Assembly (NCBI RefSeq): GCF_040183065.1
Contig: NC_091120.1
Span: forward strand, 176,478,988 to 176,542,987
DNA length: 64,000 bases
Origin: Periplaneta americana
Taxonomy: Eukaryota; Arthropoda; Insecta; Blattodea; Blattidae
Reading direction: 5' to 3'
Shown here piece after piece: positions 1-11,829 of the stretch; within the stretch, counting starts at the first letter, position 1, and each line of letters opens with the position of its first letter. The notes under the pieces were generated by a model that saw only the letters and a program-made list of their open reading frames with translations, was not told where the DNA came from and searched no databases. The translations under genes were made by a program, and so were the position numbers.

Positions 1-119
1 CACACCGCTTCATTAATTTAATAACTGTAAAAATATTTCACTGTTATCTTACGTAAGTTTTGTAGTTTTCAGTAACATATATAGTACACTGCATAGCCGT
101 TACTCAGTAACAAGGCTCA

Positions 120-280
120 TGACCTCCTACATAATAGCCAAATTGGCTAGTCTCTTATATGAGACAACTCATCCTGCCTAAGGTATTCCGTGGTTTTCCT
201 CAGGCGTAAGACAAATGTCGGGATGAGCCCTATAAGAAATGGGCCACGGACCTATATGCCCTTCCCCATATATATTCCAT
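120..280. repeat. Interspersed repeat, SINE-like, class uncertain
   Basis: The stretch with GGTATTCCGTGGTTTTCC, then GTAAGACAAATGTCGGGATG and AATGGGCCACGG resembles a short repeat I associate with many insect genomes. Boundaries are not visible. Confidence 0.35.
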
Positions 281-339
281 CTTTATTATAAATTATGTAT
301 GCCCTAGTTCAGATAATATTAATAGTCTATTAAACATAC

Positions 340-870
340 GAGGTCACTCAATAAGTCGCAAATTGAAAGGACAGGGACCTCTCAAATTGCAGCTTAGATT
401 TCACGGCGCTTTTTCCGACGGCCTTCACCTGCTTTGTCATCGAACAACGGATGACGGCGTCTTGCCATCCTAACGGCAAACACCAGCCAACTCCTCCTCG
501 CCCCGTTCCGTGATCAATTGATCAATCTCAGCCCCCCTCGCGTATGTGGTACCTAAGAGGTTACGTCCAATTTCGGCTTCCCCTTCAAAATTTTCTAGAG
601 CGTAACCCGGAGTGAGACTAGTGGCCAACAGGCTTGGAGCTCACATATTTAGTTTTGTACAGCCCCCAACCCCTTGCAAGGACGCGTTTTGCGTACCTTT
701 TAAATTTTCCTCCCAATTCTCCTTCGATTTTTCGATTTTTTCGTTACTCAGTAAATTATAGAAATTAAGATCTAATTTAATGTCTACTTACATAAAACAC
801 CAAAAGTTTTCACTTTCATATCATCCATATAGGCCTAACATTAATGTAACAAATACTCACATAATTGCAT
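340..870. other. No gene recognised
   Basis: A GC-richer patch (360-690) has no long reading frame and no family I recognise. It may be an old repeat. Confidence 0.3.
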
Positions 871-874
871 TAAC

Positions 875-875
<1 letters not shown>

Positions 876-949
<74 letters not shown>

Positions 950-950
950 T
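876..950. repeat. (AAT)n microsatellite
   Basis: Uninterrupted AAT triplets of about 25 copies. The poly-isoleucine frame through it is an artefact. Confidence 0.9.
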
Positions 951-1409
951 CATTTTAATGGTAATAATGTCATCAATCATTCTTAAGTTTTGTAGTTCTT
1001 AATATCCAATACACAGCTGTACTCACAAAACTACAGACCAGAGAATCAGACCTATAAGTCTTGAAGTTTTTATATGTTATTAAAAAATTTCACAAATGAA
1101 GATCGATGTATTGGCATTATGATGTCAGAGAATCTGAGCCATCTGAATGCTAATATGTCAGTAATCCTGCAGGTCATGACCTTAGAGTATAATTGTTTAT
1201 TGTAGTGTGTGTTTTGTTTTATTTTGAATTGCCATTAGTTCTCAAAACTGATGAAAGATGGATTTTGGAAAATGCGGAAATTATGTAGGAAAACTAACGC
1301 TTCACTGAAAGTTACTATTTTCCTGAAAATCCTTGGATGCCAAGCTTTAAAACGACGGGTCATTCATTAAAATCTTTCAGCCGTTTTCCCGTAATTTCCA
1401 TTACCAGTT

Positions 1410-1414
<5 letters not shown>

Positions 1415-1467
<53 letters not shown>
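1415..1467. repeat. (TA)n microsatellite
   Basis: About 26 TA dinucleotides. The surrounding 950-2165 shows no gene or repeat I recognise. Confidence 0.9.
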
Positions 1468-1471
<4 letters not shown>

Positions 1472-2170
1472 GGATAGTTGATCCAGTTTTGCTGATTACA
1501 ACATTAAATTACCTTAGGGATATCAGCGTAATCTTGTTTGAGATTTCTTATCGATAAATGGATTTGCTTAGATACTAACATATTTTCACACGTCATTAGT
1601 CATAATTAGATGCAAAGTGTTAAATCAATGAAGTAAAGAAATATCGTTTTGAAAATCTGCAATTATATGAGTATTAATACGGAATAATAATCACATAAAT
1701 TCTTACGTTAATTAGCACACATGTCATTATTGCGAATTCAGTGCTAATATTAATATCAATCATTTTAGTATTTATGAACGTATCTCTAGATAATTATGGA
1801 TGCTGAAGTAGTGATGAAGGTAATTATTTTCACTGCAAATATATCTCTATATAATAGCGCAGCTTATAACATATGTTCCCTGGCAGCCATGATTCACGCT
1901 GTAATAGAACGTTAAAAATTTAACTGCTGGAATATGCTATGTTAATTTAACAGTAGGTTTAACATGATGTTAGTAGTAACAAGAGTTGACGAAACATCTG
2001 TTCCGTTAAAAGAACACTATGCTGAAATTGCTAACCTCCATGTTTTTGGAGCTAAATTCACAAAACTTTTATCACCGGTGTACCTAGTTAATAATAACAC
2101 AAGTGAAAAATTTAATCCCTCTACGATAAGTTGTTTGTGTTTTATTAATAACCTAATAAAATATTGTATC

Positions 2171-2490
2171 GCTTTATGTAAGAAGTCCCTTGCACCACAA
2201 TTTACATTATTTTTAACTGATATTCACTCACGTGATCTTTTAGATACATTGGAACAAGCATTACTATTGGGTTTTCTGTACAGTTAATCTGTAAATTACT
2301 AGGAATTTTTTTATGATTATTAATATTTTTATTTTTTATTATTTTATAATAAAATTATAGTAATCTACTGATAAATTTTACAGCAAAATCCTGTAGTAAA
2401 TTTTGATCCCATGTATGTAAGGATCCACTCAAGTGAATATCAGTTAAGAATAATGTGAATTGAGGTGCAAGGGTTTTTTTTATATAAAGC
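2171..2490. repeat. Fold-back (inverted repeat) element
   Basis: Arms 2171-2237 and 2422-2490 are inverted copies of about 68 bp, sharing GTGAATATCAGTTAA and TGCAAGGG. A 107-aa frame at 1964-2287 ends in this repeat and has no recognisable domain. Confidence 0.6.
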
Positions 2491-2499
2491 AATTACGAG

Positions 2500-3860
2500 A
2501 GCGCAAATGGTCCAAGTCCAGCAACCGTGGGTGATATTGAGAGGGAACTAAAAAAGATGTGCGAAAAACTAGATGAAACTTATATAAAAATTCAGCGAGT
2601 TATGTGATAGTTAAAGAAACAAGGAAGTGCAAACTAAATCGTGTGAAGTGTAAAAGTGAACTAGAGGGAAAGATCTGACTTAGTCTGAGGCATTAGATAA
2701 ATTCAAAATCAATGATAAAGTGTACGTTCTCGAATACTGTGAAAAGAATTGTGACCAACTAGAGTTTTGGACTGAAATCGAACAAAGCCAGGTGAATCAT
2801 GGCGCAGTGAAATGGAGGTTCAATGAACGTGAAAATATGCGTACGTCAAGGCAGCACGCTAGGAAGAATGAAGAAATGCAAACGACACAAAACTTCAATA
2901 TCAATGAAACGAGAGATGTACAATGTCTATATCTGACGCCTACTTCGAGTACGAAACAGCTGACCAGAATAAACCAAGGAGGAAAACAAAACGTGAAGCA
3001 GATACAAAATACTGCGGACTAAGGATTAGGGAAACAGCTGGAAGTGTCTGAGGTCAGGAGCATAGACAAGACTAATGGAGGAAATGCAAGAGAAGACATG
3101 AGAAGAACGAGTGAAGGAATGAAGCGACTACCAGATATCAGTGATTGTGAGGACAGAATAGATAGGGCTTTGGAGAGGTTATTAGCGAAGAAGAAGAAGA
3201 GTGCTAAAAAGTGAGTGCAAGAAAGTTAGGGGCGACAATAGTGTAAGAAAAGGAACAGAGAAGACAGTGTTAAGTGTAAGGAGATAGGGTATGAGTGTAA
3301 TAAGATAGACTATCAAACAATGAATACAAGAAAATTAAAGTGAAAAAAAAGGAAAACATCTGAACAAATGTGAAGTGGAATGAGAGAGAAATTGCAAGTG
3401 TAATTAAGTGAATTAGATATTTCGTGTTTTTTAATGTTATGGGTTGTGAGTAGTATCAGGGGTACTATAACTGTAGGAATATGATAGAAATAAATATATG
3501 GAAAGAGATAATAAAATAGGAAATTTAGGAGTGAAGCGAAAAGAAAGAGATAAATATGTAAATAAACAGAGGATAGAAAAAAAGTGATGTAGGTGTTGTA
3601 AAATAGAGTAAACGGAAAAGTCAGCAAGTAATGTAGGAGAAAATAGCGGGAAAACAATGATTAAGAGTAGGTAGAATTTGAGAATAGAATAGAATAGAAA
3701 AGAGTTGTATGTATTAAAGGGATGGTGGATCGAAAAACAGAAATGTGAAGGTCCACCATAACTGTGAATTGTAAAGCTGACTGACAAATAAATATCATAT
3801 ATATCATATCATATCATATCATATCATATCATATCATATCATATCATATCATATCATATA
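2500..3860 (+). mobile_element. Decayed non-LTR retroposon end with (ATATC)n tail
   Basis: Purine-rich DNA contains a broken coiled-coil-like frame (DIERELKKMCEKLDE near 2530) and lysine-rich fragments (100 aa at 2720-3022, then KKKKSAKK). It ends CAAATAAATATC and runs into ATATC pentamers at 3796-3858. This fits the ORF1/3' end of a plus-strand retroposon with a simple-repeat tail. Class is not certain. Confidence 0.35.
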
Positions 3861-3944
3861 AAGCTATTAAATATTTTAATAAAATATTATAAAATGCAAA
3901 CCACTTATATAGGCGGATGAAATTTTGTACCGGTACATTTGTCA

Positions 3945-3975
<31 letters not shown>

Positions 3976-3985
3976 CATACATACA

Positions 3986-4019
<34 letters not shown>

Positions 4020-4400
4020 CATGTTCTGCCCTTCGGCAGGTCTTTCACTGCAAATCCATCATTCTCCAATATTTCCTATTTTCCGCCTTCCTCTTAGTCT
4101 CCGCATATGATCCATATATCTTAATGTCGTCTATCATCTGATGTCTACTTCAGCCCTGAACTCTTGTCACATTCACCATTCCTTCCAGTACATCCTTCAG
4201 TAGGCAGTTTCTTCTCAGCCAGTGACCCAACAAATTCCTTTTTCTCTTCCTGATCAGTTTCAGCATCCTTCTTTCTTCATCCACTCTTTCCAACACAACT
4301 TCATTTTTTATTCTGTCTATCCACTTCACACCTTCCATTCTTCTCCATATCCACATTTCAAATGCTTCTATCCATTCATCTTCACTTCATCGCAATGTCC
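3945..4400 (-). mobile_element. RTE-like retroposon 3' end with (GTAT)n tail
   Basis: Minus-strand frame 4356-4150 reads WIDRIKNEVVLERVDEERR, then LIRKRKRNLLGHWLRRNC. This is the C-terminal region of an insect endonuclease/reverse-transcriptase element with the G-H-x-x-R-R motif. Downstream on the minus strand is a 3' UTR (QMIDDIKIYGSY frame), then the tail seen as (ATAC)n at 3945-4014. It is 5' truncated. Confidence 0.6.
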
Positions 4401-4474
4401 TCATTATTAACCATAATATGTACCAGTGATCCAAATTCATAAGTAGGGTAATTATTGATTTCATTATTGCGAAC

Positions 4475-4582
4475 CCTTAAACATATGAAAGAGAAAGGCA
4501 TAAAATAGGAAAGATTGGAGAAATCTGGGTTTGCAGTGAAAGACCTGTCCTTGGGCAGAATACTGAATGAAATTAATAAAAA
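4475..4582 (+). mobile_element. 3'-terminal fragment of the same retroposon group
   Basis: The sequence around GAAAGACCTGTCCTTGGGCA closely matches the 3' end at 16680-16735 and, in reverse, the one at 4021-4090. It is about 100 bp, pointing right. Confidence 0.5.
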
Positions 4583-5464
4583 TATAGAACTTGGAAATTT
4601 CAGTGTAGTGTCTCCTTAAGTTCACTGTTAAACTGCCTTAACGACATGTTAAATATTTAACAACAGTTGGTGAAACTGAACTAGGGCTGGGGACGGAGCG
4701 GTTCGGTTCGGAGCAGTTACTGTGACGTCATTACTCGGTTGAACCGAGTACAGTACCGAGTACAAATTTGTGGCGGCAGATTTAAAATTTAGATAGATTG
4801 AGTCGATTTTAGAACGTACTTTGAAAGTGAGGCCAAGCGTGTTTTAAAAGCGTTGTAGTAAAGCGCTTTCGCTTTGCCAATTGACGAGAAAAAAGTGCTT
4901 CTCTTCATTGCAAAATGGCGGTTGCAAATTTCATTTGCGTAATTACAATTATTTTGCGGAGTTATTTTGTATGAAAGGCCTATTTAACTTTCGGTGTTGT
5001 TATATATGACAGAAGAAATAAAATTGATGAAACAATTTATAATACTAACAGCTAATAAATTAACATGTGAGGTAAACGTCAATCGCTGCAGCTAAGTAAA
5101 AAAGAAGATAGAAAGAAACGGGCTCCATGAAGCGCTGCCTAAAACACTTAAAAATAACACACAGAATTATTTACTATTACGGAAAGTGGATAAAATAATC
5201 AATAAAACGTGGAATCTTAAACTGAAGAACATAATGCTTATTTATTTTATAACATTACTAGCCTTCAATACAAACATGTTCTCTTTGGTGAAGAGTAATA
5301 TTATTGATAAATTAAAGTAATTAGGTACCGGTAATATAATTCGTAGAAATAAATACAAATAAAATGATGACTGATGAGGTAACACAAATCCAATAAACAC
5401 AAATAGAAGAGAAACATAATGCACTTCTTTTTTTAACATATTTTAATATTAATTAAACACTCTA

Positions 5465-5465
<1 letters not shown>

Positions 5466-5506
<41 letters not shown>

Positions 5507-5507
5507 G
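5466..5507. repeat. (AAT)n microsatellite
   Basis: About 13 AAT units directly abut the left edge of the RTE fragment. Confidence 0.85.
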
Positions 5508-5508
5508 G

Positions 5509-5886
5509 GTGTTTGAGAATAAGGTGATTAGGAAAATATTTGGGGCTAAGAGGGATGAAGTTACAGGAGAATGGAGAAAGTTACACAACACAGAACTGCA
5601 CGCATTGTATTCTTCACCTGATATAATTAGGAACATTAAATCCAGACGTTTGAGATGGGCAGGGCATGTAGCACGTATGGGCGAATCCAGAAATGCATAT
5701 AGAGTGTTAGTTGGGAGGCCGAAAGGAAAAAGTCCTTTAGGGAGGGCGAGACGTAGATGGGAAGATAATATTAAAATGGATTTGAGGGAGGTGGGATATG
5801 ATGATAGAGAATGGATTAATCTTGCTCAGGATAGGGACCAATGGCGGGCTTATGTGAGGGCGGCAATGAACCTCCGGGTTCCTTAA
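5509..5886 (+). pseudogene. RTE retrotransposon C-terminal fragment, copy C
   Basis: A 125-aa frame begins in [16 protein letters not shown] and ends AAMNLRVP plus stop, matching the C termini of the copies at 15523 and 22470. The 3' tail (GTAA)n is short (5891-5902). It is 5' truncated and lacks the reverse transcriptase domain. It lies inside the hAT element. Confidence 0.85.
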
Positions 5887-5897
5887 ACGCCAGTAAG

Positions 5898-5901
<4 letters not shown>

Positions 5902-5970
<69 letters not shown>
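5902..5970. repeat. (ATT)n microsatellite
   Basis: About 23 ATT units follow the RTE tail. They are complementary to the (AAT)n on the other side, so the two tracts could pair. Confidence 0.85.
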
Positions 5971-6134
5971 GTACAGTAATATGTTCAGATTCAGTGTTCA
6001 TTAGGCCCACTTGACAGGTCATATAATAGAATGAACTCCTCTTCAATACTAGAGGCTTTCATCCCGCCTTGGGGATAAGGAAATAATTTGTCCTGCAGCA
6101 GAAAATATTTAAATACAACAGTACCTACGGTTAT

Positions 6135-6590
6135 ATATTTTGATGTACGGAAGTACATATGATATTTCCATGCAGATATTCTGAGTCATCATATGATGAA
6201 AGAGTGATGGAACGGAGAAAAGTTCTCTCCGGCGCTCTACGTGCTGATGCTTTATCCACTAAGCCACGCCGGATACAACCCCGACGCCGGTCAGAATCGT
6301 CTCAGATTAAGCTCCATCTCTTGGGTTCCCTCTAGTGGCCGCCCTCTGCACTACGTCATAGATGTCTATGAACGCAGGACCGAAGTCCATACATGTGTTG
6401 AGGTGCACTCGAATGAGTGACTGGTTGGCCGGGATCCGACGGTATAGGCGCCGTCTTAAATCACAAAGTGATTTATTACGCATATCATATACGAGTATAT
6501 ATTTTGATGTACCGAAGTACATATGATATTTCCATGCAGATATTCTGCGTCATCATATGAATTTTTCTCCGTTCCATCACTCTTTCAGTA
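6135..6590 (-). repeat. SINE-like repeat with a tRNA-type A box
   Basis: On the minus strand GGCGTGGCTTAGTGGATAAA (about 6274-6250) matches an RNA polymerase III A box. The matching B box is missing. A module containing ATGATATTTCCATGCAGAT occurs twice (6160s and 6520s) and GTGATGGAACGGAGAAAA recurs inverted, so the unit is rearranged. Confidence 0.5.
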
Positions 6591-6769
6591 CCTACGTTGT
6601 TGTCTGCTAGAATTAAGTAAAACATGCGAACTCTGAACGTTTGAACTGACTGGTAACGGCTACGGTTAACCGAGTAACTTCGGTGCTCCGCTGCCAAGCA
6701 CATAACCCGATAGAACCGAGTAACTCAACCGATCTACTCGCTCCGTCCCCAGCTCTAAACTGAACCTAT

Positions 6770-7670
6770 AATTCATTGACAGCTACAGTAGAAGAAAATA
6801 AACTGTTAGAAAAATTATATTTGAGCATGCATTGATGGCGCACCGGCAATAACTGGTCGAATAAAAGTCAGAGCTGCCTATAGATATTGTGAACCTATTC
6901 ACATTTGTTAGGGCCCTACTCCTTCACCAATATTTTAGTGAATGTTGAAATTCTATAATTCACATTACTAAGACAAGAAGCTAAGGATATTTTATTACAA
7001 TATCTGACACCCTTTTTTCTTAATTGCCTATTTTGGCAATGTTAAATTATGTCCTACATAAACTTTTGGTAAAGAATTGTTGTAGCCAGTTGATTTTTTT
7101 ATGCTGAAACAGTAGATTTAAATTAACTTATTTTTATGAGAAATAGCTTTTCCCCATTTGCATATTTTTTCAACCATTTTCAGTGCATTACTCACTCTAA
7201 CATCTCCGAAGTTTAAAAAATTTTTGAAACATTGTTTCAGTACCTGTAAAATTTCCCGTATCCGGACTTCTTGCCACAGCCAAATCGTACCACGGACTTT
7301 TTGTCACACTTTACAGGATAAATTTTTGCCAAATTTAAACATGTCACACTTTTTTAAATGTGCACATTACCACGCTTCATCGAATAACAAACTAATCTGC
7401 TTCTATGGAAATAATTCGTACATGTCAACAATCTGAACCGCTTCTATGGAAACAATTTGGTAGTTCATTATAAAATTTGCAGTAGCAAAATAGAATGAAT
7501 ATAAATTTAAAGTTTATTCCTACCTCTAAAGGTGGTAAAAGCTTATCTATAAAGGATAGATGTTCCTGAAACACAAATACACGAGGAATGGTGTTAAATT
7601 GTTATGTATGAACAGAGAGCGATGTGCGGCGATGGTTACTACGTATATCTGATGTTGAAAATAGATAATC
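6770..7670. other. No gene recognised
   Basis: AT-rich sequence with only short frames (92 aa at 7158-7436, no known domain). I see nothing supportable. Confidence 0.3.
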
Positions 7671-7674
7671 TGTT

Positions 7675-7995
7675 TTGGAACCGCTGCAAAGCTGCAGAAT
7701 TAAAAGAGAACATAAAGAACCTACATCTAGCATCGCGCACAATGCGCTTGCAACTACATCCAGCGGGACTGCAATAAAGCGTCCTAAGAAGGAAACATTA
7801 AAGAGAACTGCAATACGAATTAGAAGACTTAACTTGCCCCCTGAACCAAATTACATAGGAAAAGTTCCAGATCTCTTTCAGAATTACAAAGAAGCCACGA
7901 ATGGGGAACAATGGCTGCTTCACTTAAATGTACAGGATAACCACATACTCTTCTATACTCAAACCATCGTCTTACATTATTTTTGCGACGGATGA
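7675..7995 (+). pseudogene. Possible MULE/FLYWCH-type transposase fragment
   Basis: A 106-aa frame has KRPKKETLKRTAIRIRR, then PNYIGKVPDLFQ, NGEQWLLH and ILFYTQ. This order resembles the region ahead of the MULE transposase domain in insect FLYWCH-type transposon proteins. The frame stops where the 33-bp minisatellite begins. The similarity is by eye only. Confidence 0.35.
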
Positions 7996-8014
7996 CGAAA
8001 TGTACTGCGTGGAA

Positions 8015-8990
8015 TTTTTGTCCTTGTGACATAAAATCTGCAATGACAAAAGACTTATGTGACGAAAAGTCTGCAATGACTAAACACTTGCGTGACGAAA
8101 AGTCTACAATGACTAAACAGTTATGTGACGAAAAGTCCGCAATGACAAAACACTTTTTGACGAAAAGTCTACAATGACAAAACACTTTTTGACGAAAAGT
8201 CTGCAATGACTAAACACTTATGTGACGAAAAGTCCGCAATGACAAAACACTTTTTGACGAAAAGTCTACAATGACAAAACACTTATGTGACGAAAAGTCT
8301 GCAATGACAAAACACTTATGTGACGAAAAGTCTGCAATGACAAAACACTTATGTGACGAAAAGTCTACAATAACAAAACACTTATGTGACGAAAAGTCTG
8401 CAATGACAAAACACTTATGTGACGAAAAGTCTGCAATGACAAAACACTTATGTGACGAAAAGTCTACAATGACTAAACACTTATGTGACGAAAAGTCCGC
8501 AATGACAAAACACTTTTTGACGAAAAGTCTGCAATGACAAAACACTTATGTGACGAAAAGTCTGCAATGACAAAACACTTATGTGACGAAAAGTCTACAA
8601 TGACAAAACACTTTTTGACGAAAAGTCTGCAATGACTAAACACTTATGTGACGAAAAGTCCGCAATGACAAAACACTTTTTGACGAAAAGTCTGCAATGA
8701 CAAAACACTTATGTGACGAAAAGTCTACAATGACAAAACACTTATGTGACGAAAAGTCTACAATGACAAAACACTTTTTGACGAAAAGTCTGCAATGACA
8801 AAACACTTATGTGATGAAAAGTCTGCAATGACAAAACACTTATGTGACGAAAAGTCCGCAATGACAAAACACTTTTTGACAAAAAATCTGCAATGACAAA
8901 ACACTTATGTGACGAAAAGTCTGCAATGAAAAACACTTATGTGACGAAAAGTCTGCAATGAAAAACTCCCATGTGATGAAAAGTCTGTGA
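8015..8990. repeat. 33-bp minisatellite (about 29 copies)
   Basis: The unit is ACTTATGTGACGAAAAG followed by TCTGCAATGACAAAAC (33 bp), with a 32-bp variant ACTTTTTGACGAAAAG and the same second half. Frames through it give repeated CDEKSAMTKHL (plus) and FSSHKCFVIAD (minus). There is no start context, and the 32-bp variants shift the frame, so these are not genes. Confidence 0.9.
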
Positions 8991-8994
8991 TTAA

Positions 8995-9940
8995 AAGTCC
9001 GCGGTATGTTTGGCTGTAAAAAAAATCCGGTAATCAAATATCCAAATAAAAAAATTCCTGAAAATTTCAGCATTTTAGATTAACTAGAAGCTGAGTAAAG
9101 ATTCGTTTTGTCTGAAAAAGTAAACTTACGAAAAATGAACGTTAAAACAAGACATACGTATATGTACAGTACATATACTACGCTCTCTGCTCAGAAAAAC
9201 GAAAAGTTGACGTGGTATAGCTTTAGTGTAATATGTTATATACCTTTTACAAAGGTAAAATCAAAGAATAATTGGAAAAATAAAAACTAACAAGGAAGGT
9301 TCACCAAGTGATAATGGATTTTCACATTGATTTTTCCCTCATACGTTCTATTTGAAATAACAAATCTCCCTATTAATTTCTACATCCGGAGAAGGTCTAG
9401 CCTTCGACATGTGATTTTTCAAAATAATCGCTTGACATTATATGATCTCATATCTTCATTGCCATCGTGAAGAATAAAATGTTTAAGCCACAAATGTTTA
9501 TTCGTTGCCCTCAGAATCGGAGGAGCTTATGAAAACTCACCTCTTCAAGTTGTTTCAAGATGTATACTTTCCATCTGTCTGTGATCATAGTTCTTTGAAG
9601 ATTAAGGGGAATAATTGGTGAAATTTCTGTTGTCTACACTTTTAAGATAGAGACTTCATATTTTGTAGATTTTATCTCCTTTATGTAATTATTCTTGTAT
9701 TTAAGTTTCATTATGATCATATGAATAGTTTTTTTTTTTTTACTTACTGAAATTAAAATATGAATATTTTCAAAATCTATCTCCTCTTACAAAATTTAAA
9801 TTTCATGCATGACTCTCTTTTTACGACATCTCGTATCAGGTTGGAAAAGAACTAAGTATTCAGGATGTTCAATTCACATCTATAAATGGGGAGAATTTTT
9901 TAAATATGCAACTTAAAAATTTAAATTTTTAGTGTTCATT
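8995..9940. other. No gene recognised
   Basis: AT-rich DNA with one poly(T) run near 9730 and no frame over about 60 codons. Confidence 0.3.
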
Positions 9941-9950
9941 AGGATGCATC

Positions 9951-10831
9951 CATAGACGGAGTTACGGGGAGGCATGGGGGGCACTTCCCTTCCCCAAACT
10001 TGTCTCAACTCTTTTTTTTTTTTGCTATTAACGTTAGAAAATATTGAATTCATAAGATTTTTCTTGCTTTTGTTTATTATTAAGTTTCTGTGCTTAAATT
10101 GACCAATTAATGTCTTCAGGTCATATGTCTGGACTATAATATTTATTTTAAAATTTTCAATGTTTAAGAATTTCTATATCTTATGTGAGGAATGGAAACA
10201 CTGTAATATATTTTTTTTTGTAACAACCTGTGATCATATGTTAAAAGTCTACGATGTTCAGACCGCCACTTGGAGAAATATGAACGACATACTGCAGAAC
10301 AATGCAGAAAAAAGAAAAGTGATCCCAGTAAAATTATTGATGTATACATGTGTTTCTGTATGAGAGAGAAAATAGGGAGATTGTTTTAAGTTATGCCCTA
10401 TTATAATTTGTAGTAGACCTACAGTTCAAGCCCTATACAACTCTGTCCGAAACATCGCGGATATGGATGTAACATGCCCCCGAAAATACCTTTATTAAAT
10501 GATCATATTCCGATATACTGTACCACGGTCAAACTATAAGGGCTGGTTCACAATAAACCGGGAATGGAAACGACAACGAGAACGAGAACGGAAATATTGT
10601 TAAAATAAATGTATTTAAATGTGAGCATTCACAATAGCTAATTGTGAATACATTTATTTTAACAATATTTCCATTCTCTTTCTCGTTGTCGTTTCCATTC
10701 CCGGTTTATTGTGAACTAGCCTTAACGGGGTGAAGGTAAATAATGTCCCCTGTAACCTTGTTATATCTGGATTTTCTGGTTTTGCTTTGCCCCCCCCTCC
10801 CCCCAAGGAAACTGTTCCCTCTCCGCCTATG
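9951..10831. mobile_element. Non-autonomous hAT-like element, 881 bp
   Basis: The left end CATAGACGGAG and the reverse complement of the right end CATAGGCGGAG match at 10 of 11. Flanking octamers GATGCATC (9943-9950) and GGTGTATC (10832-10839) agree at 6 of 8, as expected for an old hAT duplication. It carries a fold-back MITE. Confidence 0.55.
10537..10725. mobile_element. Fold-back MITE with about 80-bp arms
   Basis: The left half starts GGCTGGTTCACAATAAACC and continues GGGAATGGAAACGACAAC. It is repeated in reverse complement on the right, ending GTGAACTAGCC, with a short AT-rich centre near 10625. The sequence is almost a perfect hairpin. Confidence 0.8.
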
Positions 10832-10839
10832 GGTGTATC

Positions 10840-11825
10840 GAATTTTTTTAAATGAAGGTAGCTATAGTCGCGACGCTGTTATTCCCGGCGTGACTCCTCC
10901 TCTTTGCTTACGCCTTAGGAAGTGAAGGCTCTATAAAGTCTAGGTAGGTAGTATCGTTCGCCATTTTTGTTTTTTCGTTGCCGAGCTACCATACGAGGAA
11001 TCTATTTGCCACGCCGTTAAATATTATCATGTCATAGCTCCTATGATAATAAATCAAACGCACTGTAATTCAGCAAATAATTGAGCGGCAAATAATGTCT
11101 TCGTATGCTTTCTGCGAACGCCAACGAAAGAGCCAAAATGGCGGGCGAATATATTAAGTATTTATCGAGCCTTAAGAAATGAATAACGTCTTCATAAGCG
11201 AATCACAAGATGCCCACATTTAAATGTAGCCGACCTGCAACGCGATTGGTTGCCGGAAATTAGAGCGACGGGACTATAGTGCGGAAAAGTTTCGACTTGT
11301 GGCAGAAAGAGCATAGAAAAAAAAATAGTAATATTCGACAATATCCTGTGTCTCTGCATCAGCTCTAAAGTTTCGTGAGCCTAATGCTCTAAGTCTGCTT
11401 TCAAATTTGTTTGTAGTGCAGCTCTTCGCTTATTTCTTTAAATTTACACTCAGAAATAATCCAGGACTCACTACGAGGAGGTGGCTGTACTTCCAGCCCC
11501 ATCCCTCCACCCACCCTTAGTAGTAGACTCCGTGTCAAATGTTGATTTGCACTTCATAGGCCTAGTCAGACTTCATTTCGAAGCATGGCACTAAATTCTG
11601 TGCAGGATTCCTATGCGGAGAATCCTACAAGCAGTTGTAAGTCATTGAGATTGAATGACTGGCCCTGGTTTCTTCCTTCCACGCTCTATCAGACAATGTC
11701 AGAATTAACGGCTTGGCAGATCCCCAGAAGATATTACTGATCAGTACTAAGATCAGAGAACCGTTCATCTTCATTTCTCTCGTGTCCTGGCTCTTATCTA
11801 TTATAAGACCCTTATTCCTAGTAGA
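10840..11825. other. No gene recognised
   Basis: There is a weak inverted repeat (10988-11018 against 11083-11112, around TATTTGCC) and otherwise unassigned sequence. Confidence 0.3.
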
Positions 11826-11829
11826 TATT

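Larger units (their letters stand above)
4682..6757. mobile_element. Non-autonomous hAT element, 2076 bp, with 8-bp target duplication
   Basis: The left end TAGGGCTGGGGACGGAGCG and the reverse complement of the right end TAGAGCTGGGGACGGAGCG differ at one of 19 positions. The direct repeat AACTGAAC lies immediately outside both ends (4674-4681 and 6758-6765). An 8-bp duplication is typical of hAT. No transposase is left. It carries an RTE fragment, two microsatellites and a SINE-like block. Confidence 0.85.

Noticed and set aside
1964-2287. 107-aa frame as a possible host gene
   Set aside because: No recognisable domain, and its second half is one arm of an inverted repeat.
8210-8545. Repeat proteins from the 33-bp array (both strands)
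   Set aside because: Open on both strands because of the repeat; no start context, and 32-bp variants break the frame.
8015-8990. CRISPR-like array
   Set aside because: Units are contiguous with no unique spacers, and the DNA is clearly eukaryotic.
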